This document shows, piece after piece, positions 50,075-64,000 of a DNA stretch of 64,000 bases. The position numbers and the translations under genes are program-made. Under the pieces are notes generated by a model that made no database searches, was not told the DNA's origin, and worked only from the letters and a program-made list of their open reading frames with translations. Numbering within the stretch: the stretch's first letter is position 1; each line of letters starts with the position of its first letter. This DNA is from Nymphaea colorata (Eukaryota > Streptophyta > Magnoliopsida > Nymphaeales > Nymphaeaceae): positions 553,544 to 617,543 of the forward strand of contig NC_045151.1 in NCBI RefSeq assembly GCF_008831285.2, read 5' to 3'.

Positions 50075-50346
50075 AAATCAAAGGGGTAGTACTGTCTATA
50101 TTAGTGGTCCTTATCCATCATATTAACAATCAAAATATGATAAAAAAATATATTCTTTATTTAATAGGGCTTCTTCCTATACTTATGAATTCCATTCGGC
50201 CCGACGAAATCTTTTTTGTCTCTCAATATCATTAGGTTGATTATTTTGCTCTATCGGGAAAATGATCTCTTAGAGTTATTTTGTGGATCTAAAAAAGAGT
50301 ATTTGGATCCTCCCAACAACTAAAAAGTGTTTCATGCTCGTATCCG
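50075..50346 (+). pseudogene. Diverged fragment of the plastid ycf2 gene (nuclear plastid DNA)
   Basis: The plus-strand translation has [19 protein letters not shown], then [14 protein letters not shown]. This parallels the conserved N-terminal region of chloroplast YCF2 ([27 protein letters not shown]). Just downstream, the DNA of NI-RLI, DLLEL-C-DPK and TKKC segments continues the ycf2 order, with a short internal deletion, frameshifts and stops. Colinearity over about 270 bp makes chance unlikely. It is an old, non-functional plastid-to-nucleus transfer. Confidence 0.8.
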
Positions 50347-50525
50347 ACTGAGAGGCGGGCAGGGGCCTTGGTCCCACTTAGATGTTAAAAAATTCAAAAT
50401 TTTTCTATGTAAATTTTAAAAATTTAAGTTTAACATATAAAAAAAAATTATTCGGTCTCTGTTAATTTTTTGAAACTATAGTTCCACCTCCGTAACAAAA
50501 AATTTTCCGGCTCCATTTCTAGCTC
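50347..50525 (+). repeat. Dispersed AT-rich element with GGGGCC... and GGCTCC... ends, copy 1
   Basis: The left part reads GGCGGGCAGGGGCCTTGGTC, the middle is AAAATTT-rich, and the right part reads TTCCGGCTCCATTTCTAG. Similar architecture is seen at about 52820-52970, 55005-55155, 59625-59800, 60815-60980 and 63775-63965. Such text (GGGGCC..., AT-rich core, ...GGCTCCGCC) is familiar from many plant genomes as a non-coding repeat. Confidence 0.5.
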
Positions 50526-51206
50526 AAGGTAAGTCTTCTTTACCCAGCATATATATCATTTCATGTCAAGCCACATTTGTGTTCTTCAGCTATTCACAAT
50601 GCCTACTCTGTAGGAATTTGAACTTTTTGATGTGCTGCATCTTGAAAATATGCTTATTCTTAAAGCCATTTGGATTTAATAATCTACAACACCTGTCTGT
50701 TTCGTGCAATATGCGACTGTTAAAATTTTATTATTAATTACTGTTGCTGAAGGCACAGCCGAGGGACGTTATTAAAGAACCACGAACATAAAAAACAAAT
50801 ATGGTTGGTCTCCGTGCAGAAAATAATATTCTATATTTTTTTATTAAACACTGATATTTTTAAGTCATATATTTTGATAATAATTTATTCTATTATTTAT
50901 TATACATTCAAGTAAAATCTAGTTTGGAGTTTATTGTCGACGACCCAAAATAGTTGTCCTCGAGACTACTGCACGATAAACATTCCCTTGTTCTTGGGAT
51001 GGCTTGGCAAAAATAGATACATGTAATATTTAAAGGGAAAATTTTAAGATAAATAATATAAAGAGAAATCCACAAATAATGCTCAACTTAACCGTGGTTT
51101 TAGGAAGTATCAGAGGCTTTTTAAGCACCACATCAACTCTTTTACTGTTTTAAAAATTATTTGGGAAGATTATTATGCATGAAGCATGATTTGGGTGGTG
51201 CATGAG

Positions 51207-51437
51207 TAAGCCTGGGCCCAAAAAAAAAGGATGTCCGGTCGGTTTGATAATTTTTAATATTTATTTTATTAATTAATATTTTATTATAATTAATTATATA
51301 TATTATTTTATATTAAAAATAAATATTTTTTAATTTAATTGTGTCAGGCCTGGGTGGGGCTCGGGCTCAAGTTTTAATTGTTATGTCCAGGCTAAGCCCG
51401 GGTTTGAGGTCTCTTGCCGGCTCGATGCCCAGGCTTA
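51207..51437. mobile_element. Small TIR element, 231 bp
   Basis: It starts TAAGCCTGGGC and ends with the exact reverse complement GCCCAGGCTTA. The left interior is almost pure A/T and the right interior is rich in GGGCTC/GAGCC-type words. No matching target duplication was found at 8 or 3 bp. The class is uncertain. Confidence 0.55.
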
Positions 51438-51965
51438 TATGGGTATAAAAGAAAATGGTATCAAACTGATTATATACAAAGTTTGGTTGTAGTGATGGTC
51501 TCTAAAAAAAAAGCCCTTTTATAAGAAAAAAAAAAGTAGAGAAAACTAAAAAAAAAAAAAAACATGCATTTCAGAAAAAAAATCATTAAAATACCTGGAC
51601 TCCCCTCTTCTTTTCTTTCGGGTGCATATCTATTACTTGCACCACCTTGATGCACACAACCCACTCCCGTCCTATGTTCCTCCAATCTACATGTGCCCCC
51701 GGACACATAAGACTAACTCCTCTCTGATGATAACATTAAAGATCAGTCGAAGTTTTCAACTGCTTGAGAGGATCAGATGTGTTCTTTCTCCAACTTAAAT
51801 ATTCCATCTTCATTTCATCTCCCACACTCCCCACCTAGAGCTTTAGTCTAATTCCTAGATGAAAGATCTTACTTTCTACAAACACATTAACATAAATCAA
51901 AACAAATAAAGCCTAAACAAGCAAAGAGATTTGAATTTGAAACAATTTGAACCCCACTAGTTTTG

Positions 51966-52381
51966 TCGTTCTTAATTCAACGTTCGGACCTCCTACTGCA
52001 TCTTCCATCTAACTCATTGGGTCTCTTGCTGGTTCAGTCCTTGTCACGAACTTCGAGCGTTCACAAACCCTGGAAATCGGCCAGGTTGCTTTCTATTCTT
52101 CCATTGTTCATCATCGTCTTGCTCCCCTTGTTCATGGACTTGCTCCTCATGATCTTGCTGCCAATAATATTGCCTTAGATTCTTCAACGTCGGTTCTAAA
52201 TCTTTCCGCTCACCGTCGTGATAGAAGACTTCCTTTCCTGGGCTACCAATGAAGACTTCCTCGGTATGTGTCCTTTATGGATGCCTTGCAATTCTTGAAC
52301 AGACAAACAAATGCCCACCAGCTATATAGATTTTTCATTTTTTGGTATCATATTGAACGTTGCATTCACCTTTGTCATCGC
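51966..52381 (+). other. Unrecognised coding-like stretch, broken by stops
   Basis: One plus-strand frame is open from 52013 to 52249 (79 codons, with LAGSVLVTNFERSQTLEIG and IVHHRLAPLVHGLAPHDLAA). After a single TGA it is open from 52253 to 52381 (43 codons, with FMDALQFLNRQTNAHQLYRF). GC content is above the surroundings. I do not recognise the protein. It may be a decayed transposon gene or a gene relic. Confidence 0.3.
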
Positions 52382-52384
52382 TGA

Positions 52385-57826
<5,442 letters not shown>

Positions 57827-58314
57827 TAGGGGTGAACAATGAGTCGAGCTCGACTCGTTAAAGCTCTGTTCGTAAACAAGTTCAAGCTGAGTCATTTGCT
57901 TAACAAGTCCAACTCAAGTTCATGAGTTGACTCGTTTAAATAATCGAGTCGAGTTCGAGTTCACTGAACTCGAATTGTTAAGCTCGACTTGGCTCGAAAA
58001 TGATGTGTAACGATTTACCTCATTTTTTTAAAATTAAAAAACTGGTATATTGACGTTAATTAATTATGTAAGTTTTTACTCCTTCAAGTTTGTTGAGCCT
58101 TAATCAAGTCAAGCTTGATTCATCAAAAAGTAATAGTTCATATATTCAAACGAGTTTGTCGAGCCTTAATCGAGTCATGCTCGAACTCATCACATAACTG
58201 CCAAATCGAGCTCGAGCTGCTTCTGTCGAGCTATTATCGAGCTCGAGGTTTCATTAGTCGAGCCGAGTTCGAGCTGACTAAACTCGGACTCGACTCGGCT
58301 CGTGTTCACCCTTA
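57827..58314. mobile_element. Non-autonomous hAT-like element, complete
   Basis: The left end is TAGGGGTGAACA and the right end, reverse complemented, is TAAGGGTGAACA (11 of 12 match). The flanking octamers are GTTGGGAC (57819-57826) and GTCGGGAT (58315-58322), six of eight matching, as expected for a worn 8-bp hAT target duplication. The 488-bp interior is filled with GAGCTCGA and GAGTCGAG words in both orientations and has no transposase. Confidence 0.7.
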
Positions 58315-58724
58315 GTCGGGATGGGGGCTGGCAGGCGGCCAGTTTTTTGTTTCGGATTTCTGTCGCATCAACTCTTTGTATCCATATTCAATTTATAAAA
58401 GGGTCCGATTTCAGCTGAAATCAGAATCCAAATCGGTCGGATTCATTAATAGTGGGTCGGAATGTTTAGCAAACCCCTTCCTTTCGGACCACATGTCATA
58501 TTATTATTCTATCACTACATCAAATCAATGGCAGGGGGCCCAAAAAATAAATTTATTATTGTTTATATTTTCTGAAAATGCTAATTTGTCCCTTACAATA
58601 ATTTTGGAAGCTATGCAATGTTCTAAAAGTTTAGTTCCATATCTAATGAATCTTGAGGAACTTATGAAGATTTTTAGTTGTTAAGTGATCAGTTGTCTTT
58701 ATTTTTAACCTTTTTTTTTAAAAA

Positions 58725-59065
58725 AAAAATTGCTAGGAAACGTATTGAGATCTATTAGACCAGTAACGAGAGCTTGATATAGGAGTAGATTAGGTTGTTA
58801 CAAAGGTATTAAAGCAAGTTCAACATACGGACCTGGAGGTCTCATATGCACAAACACATGTGCGTTAAGGAGCTATATTGTAACATTTTAAAAGTTTAAT
58901 CATGTATCTAAGATTTTGAAGAATGTTGGATGACTTATGATTGGTTGTCTAAGTTCATAATTTTTTTAGGTTGGATCCGAAACTACTATATGGAAGGTTG
59001 GAATCTATCAGATCATAAGCCCAAACCTAATGCCAGAGCTTGTTACAAGCTATATAATGTGTCCC
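58725..59065 (+). repeat. Dispersed repeat, forward copies
   Basis: Two monomers share TTTAAAAGTTTAAT, TGAAGAAT, GATTGGTTGTCTAAG, GGTTGGAATCTA and CAGAGCTTG phrases. They are the reverse complement of the copies at 4344-4547 and 24692-25050 and match 61763-62175. Confidence 0.65.
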
Positions 59066-59624
59066 CAAAATTCTGGTTTTGTCCTTGTATTTAGTGGTCT
59101 ATTAATCTAAATATAGTCTTTTTGATCACACCATACTTTCCTATACAAGAAGATGGGAGTTTACCAAAAATGTGTTCCAAGATCATCTTCTTATCAAATT
59201 CTCTCTTAGAAAAATAGGTAAAACCTCATTTCTAAGCTAAGATTACCAACAAAAGTATTTCTTTGGTAGTAACAGATTCTTGTTTCCAAATAAGTTTGCA
59301 CTTTTTGTATTAGATCATTTAAAGTGTTGCACACTCTGGAAAAAATTGTGCAGTTGATTTCCATGCCTCCTAGATGCTGCATCAACCTAACATCATCATA
59401 ATTCACTTTTCTTTACTTTGGATTACTTGCCAAGTTCATTGTAGAATTCAAGTCCCTTTCACACCTGAGAACAAACATCAAATCAATATCCTATTCGGGG
59501 TCAATACCAAATTGACGTCAAATCACAAGAGGGCTCCACCACAGTGGCATTGGGAAAGTAATCAAGTGGTAAAATTAGATTTCTAACTGCTATGCCTTAA
59601 CCGGTGGGCATGAGCATATAGGGG

Positions 59625-59800
59625 CAGAATTAGATTTTTTTTTATGTTAAAAGCTCAAATTATAGTTTCAAAATTTTAACAGGGTAAAAATAGAATTTTT
59701 TAATTTTTTCATATAAATTAAACTATAATTTTGAAATTTATAAGTAAAATTTTGATTTTTTAAAAAATTTAGAAAAGAGCCATAGTCCCTAACGGTCGCT
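59625..59800 (+). repeat. Dispersed AT-rich element, copy
   Basis: It begins AGGGGCAGAATTAGATTTT, has an AAATTTT-rich core and ends AAAAGAGCCATAGTCCC. It has the same layout as the copy at 50347-50525. Confidence 0.45.
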
Positions 59801-59888
59801 TGTCATACATACTTTCATGTACCATAAAAGTGGATATATGATGCCCTAGTTGATAAATATATTGCACTCCACCTTGAGTCAACACAAG

Positions 59889-60090
59889 TAGGGGTGAACA
59901 CAAGCCCAGTCGAGCTTGAGTTCAATCAGCTCGAGCCGACTAATGAAACCTCGAGCTCGACTCCATTCAAGGTTGAGAATAGTTCAATGGAAGCAGCTCG
60001 AGCACAACTCGGCAGTTATGTGTTGAGGACGAGCTCGACTCGATTAAAGCTCGATAAACTCATTTGAATAGAATTAAAATTCATCGTTAC
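59889..60090. mobile_element. Truncated second copy of the hAT-like element
   Basis: It begins TAGGGGTGAACACAAGCC and is colinear with the reverse complement of the right end of the 57827-58314 element. Shared phrases include CGACTAATGAAACCTCGAGC, AGCAGCTCGAGC and CGGCAGTTATGTG. Homology stops near 60090, just before a short (AT)n tract. Confidence 0.7.
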
Positions 60091-63000
60091 GTATATATAT
60101 ATAAGTTTATATGCTTATCTGCTTTGGAGTTAGATAAGCACGAAAGATTGACAAAAAAGAGCTGATCTGGTGAATTATGGTTCTTTCTTACATGCATTCT
60201 CTTTCTATATTAAATATAATTGAACTTTGTAGGAAGATAGGCAAATGAAATCAGAGGGTCCCAAAACCTAGCGTGAGGATTGCGTTGCCTTGCCTGCCAT
60301 TATCTATGATTCATCATATCCTGTCAAACTTAATAGTTTAAATCGGCCAACCCCTTTTGTACGTCTGCAACTTCAGAAATCTCCTGTGAATTTACTCACA
60401 TGAAGTTTGTTTTCATTCGCCCTTGCCTTTTTGTGTTTCATAATTTTGCCGTTGGTGATGAAATTGAAAGGTCCCCATCACCGGATGAGGCTGCGTACCG
60501 TGAAATCATTATCAAAGATCAAATAAAAAAATCCCCACCATGTTATGTCGATATCATAAATTTTTCTTCTTTTTTTTTTTTTTGAATTCTCAAACATTAA
60601 GAAAATTCCTCTTAACCTTTGGGCTTCTTTTTCGAGCAGTGAGTTGTTAACCTCCTACCCACCTTAAAGTATAGCAGTTTTAAAGTTTAATTGTTGCCTA
60701 TAATGAAGTCAGTAAGTTCAATTATAGAATTGATTTGTGGAGCAAGAAGCATGACTTTGTCATGAAAGGAAAGCAAAAAGACAATCAAACTTAACTTTGT
60801 GTGAATCGGCCAAACTTTTCTTCAATTTTCAGGCCCAATATTTCCTTGTATGAAAATTTTTTGAGCTTTTTATTTGGCCCTGTAAAAGTTTTGAAAAATA
60901 TTATTTACCCCATAAAAATTAAAAAAAAAAAACTTAATATAGTTAGGCTCCTTCAAGAAAAATTCTTAGCTCCGCCTCTGTCTGCACTTGTCTCTGTTAT
61001 ATACAGTTCAACTTTTTCGGGGTTTTACACCATCAACTAAGAAAGTTTTTTATGACTATGCTCAGCCCGAGTGGCACGTATGGGTGATAATATTATACAT
61101 GATCAGGATTGATCATCAAACTACTTTAGTAACCAGCCACCTTGGTGACAGTAACAGCTTGTGGAATGTGACAATATTCCCTATATATATATATATATAT
61201 AGAGCTAATGGGATCCCTTACAAGTCTTTTTCTAAAACTACTTTTTAGTTATTTTGGTTTTATATAAGGAGTTGTCAGCATTTAGCACTGGCTTGGATCC
61301 ACAAAGATACCAAAGTTTCAAGATTTACAAAAGATCTTCTAAGATATGTGAACCCTAATTGTGTTGCCTACTACTGTTGAGCCACTGCAACTATATTAGG
61401 ATCTTCAAGGCTTAGCAGGGTTGGAAATCTCCATCTTATTCTAAGGGCATAGGCCCTAAGCCCTCTTCTAGAGCCAGAGGGTGCCTATCCCACCCAATAT
61501 CATGCACTCATTAGTGACCTAATGAGGCTCCTAAGTTTGAGATAAGATTCATCATTTTTTATTGTTATTTCATGTCATTCTTGTTGCCTTGGCTGCCATG
61601 TTTGTTTGGGTGTCTGGGTTGGAACACGGGCCGTATTGGACCCTTCACATGTGACTCTATGAGGGATAGTTTCATTATTTCAAAAAAGTTATTTGTTTCC
61701 AGTTTTATCATTGAGAGGGTTTTTTTTTTTCACTACAAAGTGCGTGTTGTTTGACTATTTGTGTAATGCCTCATTTTTGAAAAGTTTAGTGTTGTATCTA
61801 AAATTGTGAAGAATCTTTCAAGACTTATAAAGTGGATTGTTAAGTAGTTGATTGTCTTAGTTCATAGCATTTTTTAGGTTGAAGCCGAGGCTGATAGAGG
61901 ATGGGTTGGAATCTACCAGACCGGGGGCCAATCCTGAATCAGTTCTTCATTTAGACTTGAGATCCCACACACGCATAGATGCGATGCATGTGCCTTAAGA
62001 GGCAGATTGTAATGTGAAAATTCTTAAATGACTTTTATACAAGGTTGTTAGGTGGTTGGTTGTTTCGATTTCTAACCTTTTTGAACTGAAACCAAAATTG
62101 CTAAGAGGCGAGTTGGGATCTACTAAATCAAGTGCCTGAACTCGGTGTGTAGAAGTGGACGAGTTATAACATGCAATTTGTTCTTTTAATAAAGAGATCT
62201 TTCATATTTTACAGATCCTCCTTCACTTCATGAGAATCAAAGTGATTCTCCTCAAAGTAAAAACAATCGAACAAATGTTGAACAGATGCAACCCTTAATT
62301 TTTCGATCACTAAACAATTTTTCCTACTCGAAATGAAGTAAAAAAGTTGACCGCTACACAAGTTCAACTTCCTTCACTTATTGAGTGTAAACATAAACAT
62401 CATGGGAAAAGAGTTGGCTCCTATTTAACCCCTTTTATTGCCAAGAGAACTTACACAAAAGGAATTTACGAAACATGGAGAAAAACAAGAGGAAGAGCCA
62501 GAGCCAATACAGAAGGTCCCAGTTCTACTTGTCTCAGGCATGTTATCCCATTATATTGCCGTGTTTGAAGGGAGGAGAGAAAGATAAGCCCGACAACTTC
62601 TGACAATGGGATGCACTTTATAGTGAATAGTTTGTTTTCTTGCAAGAGTTGGATCACAAGAAGAATGTACTCCTCATTCACTAGAATTCTCTCTCTCTAG
62701 GGATGTTAATAGATCTGATTTGGTTTTCTGTCTACCCAAACTGCTTCAAAAAAAAAAAAAATCCAATTAAGAAAAAAAATATTGGATTCAGACTTCAGAA
62801 ATAACAATGCCCAATTGGATTCAGATTCAGCTTAATCAAATATATGAAGGGATTCCATCTTAACAACACATTATAATGGGTTTTGGATCTAATTGTGCAT
62901 TTAGAGGTAAGATTCAGATATGAAAATAAAAGTCGGACTTGGATTGTGTTCAGATTATGAATTTTGAGTCAGACTTGGACATGATATAGATTTTTCTTCA

Positions 63001-63480
63001 TGCATAATGGAATATAAGGATACGAACATCCAATACCATATCTAATTTTACTGGATATGCATGGTTAAAGGTACATCTTATTCGAACCCCTTACTTAAAA
63101 ATCTCCAAACCAAACTTAAACTATGTTCTGGTGCTTTCTCATGCTCAAGACAATTACAAGGAAATGTGAGCCACCAACATCTTTCGACTCATTTAAACTT
63201 GAAATTTGTCTTCTACCAACAAGTCTTTGCTTATAATTTGCCATGCTTAAATTAAATTTAAGTTACCAAAAATCTTCATGTGGATGAGATCGTTTTGCAT
63301 TTGAAAAATATGTAAGAAATACTCTTCTTCAATCTTGCAAGATTTACACCCATCAAAGTTGAGCAGTTTCCCATCATATGCATCGGATTTTAATACACCA
63401 ATAGCATCATTTTGCCGGAGAAAGATTCGAGAAGAACTTGGTTGCAAATGTGATGAATAGATCTGCCATTGTGGCTTTCC
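60091..63480. other. Intergenic, repeat-derived
   Basis: This contains a GGCTCC-type element copy (60815-60980), an (AT)n tract (61182-61201) and forward monomers of the dispersed repeat (61763-62175). It also contains a block rich in GGATTCAGATT words (62701-63060). No gene was recognised. Confidence 0.5.
61763..62175 (+). repeat. Dispersed repeat, forward copies
   Basis: Two monomers of roughly 200 bp begin near TGTGTAATGCC and TTGTAATGTGAAAA. They share GAGTTGGGATCTACT/GGGTTGGAATCTACC and the TTGTTAAGTAGTTGATTGTC phrase. This is the same family as at 58725-59065. Confidence 0.7.
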
Positions 63481-63489
63481 TTTTACTCA

Positions 63490-63765
63490 TTACGAGATCT
63501 TCTCATTTCGAGTTTTTCATTTGTATGTCATGTTCATTCTTATGAGGCTCTATTTTGAAGACTTGTATGTCTACAAAGCCTTTTGTGCTTGGATCTGCTA
63601 TGTTGTTACTATTAGTCAAATAATGTATTGGTGTTTCTTTATAATCTATCACTTCATGAACATAGAGGTATTTAGCAATTTTTGTGTATATTCATTACGC
63701 TTTTTGTATAGTGGAGGCTCCTTGATTATCACAATACAGTTGAATTGGCTTGTCGTGTAGATGCA
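63490..63765 (-). pseudogene. Degenerate Ty1/copia RNase H and polyprotein C terminus
   Basis: On the minus strand the frame reads IQLYCDNQGAS, then (after two stops) TKIAKYLYVHEVIDYKETPI and YLTNSNNIADPSTKGF. This is the order found at the end of copia polyproteins: YCDNQ-A, TKHI, REV, VPT, ADP-TK. It is a broken fragment. The upstream part of the element would lie to the right but is replaced by another repeat at 63775. Confidence 0.78.
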
Positions 63766-63774
63766 TGGGGGGAT

Positions 63775-63965
63775 ATCACCTCATCAACGGCGAGGAGTGG
63801 AGGTAGGGGATGGCAAGGGCCATGCCTCCCTCCCCCTTCTTAAAAAAAAAAAAAAAAATCAAAATTGTACTTATAATTTGAAAAATTATGTTTTGGCTCT
63901 TTTTAAAATTTTGAAATTATAATTTTGACTCCTACATCCAAAAAATTCCCAGCTCTACTCCTGCC
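63775..63965 (+). repeat. Dispersed AT-rich element, copy near the right edge
   Basis: It reads GCAAGGGCCATGCCTCCCTC, then an A-run and AAATTTT-rich core, ending AATTCCCAGCTCTACTCCTG. It has the same layout as the copies listed at 50347 and 59625. Confidence 0.5.
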
Positions 63966-64000
63966 ATTCATTTGCTGTAAAAGAAACATGCTGTAGAAAC

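Overview
This window is plant nuclear DNA, almost certainly from a flowering plant. Genes are split into many short exons by long AT-rich introns with GT-AG boundaries. The encoded proteins are typical of land plants, including a chloroplast IscA, a chloroplast DUF1995 protein and a DUF1475 membrane protein. The intergenic DNA is full of (AT)n and (GA)n microsatellites, short inverted-repeat elements and decayed retrotransposons. I cannot name the species from the sequence.

Five protein-coding genes can be reconstructed exon by exon, and all five lie on the minus strand. (1) SEC31, the COPII coat subunit, 8466 down to 1457; only the N-terminal WD40 domain is inside the window and the gene runs off the left edge. 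(2) A chloroplast-targeted DUF1995 protein, 16966-10166, 9 exons, 337 aa, with one GC-AG intron. (3) Chloroplast iron-sulfur assembly protein IscA, 23256-18576, 3 exons, 168 aa. (4) A small DUF1475 membrane protein, 30833-26985, 4 exons, 122 aa. (5) Mitochondrial LETM1, 44795-34216, 14 coding exons, 756 aa, plus a probable 5' leader exon near 46.6-46.7 kb. For genes 2-5 the splice phases join into one open frame from start to stop.

These are housekeeping genes acting in different compartments: ER export, plastid (two genes), an unknown membrane, and the mitochondrial inner membrane. They are not an operon, and their common orientation may be chance.

From about 46.7 kb to 64 kb I found no intact gene. 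This part holds MITE-like and hAT-like elements, a Ty1/copia RNase H remnant (minus strand), a diverged fragment of the plastid ycf2 gene (about 50.08-50.35 kb), a tandem/dispersed repeat related to copies in SEC31 intron 7 and near 25 kb, and long (AT)n tracts. A Ty3/gypsy RNase H remnant lies in SEC31 intron 7. Two stretches look like exons but belong to no gene I recognise: 21004-21203 and 25467-25570, both on the minus strand.

I did not find a convincing new biological system. The points most worth checking are the ycf2 insertion, the GC-AG intron, the two orphan exon-like segments, the paired hAT-type elements and the inferred upstream ORF in the LETM1 leader. No search or alignment could be run; family assignments rest on recognised motifs and on reading-frame continuity.
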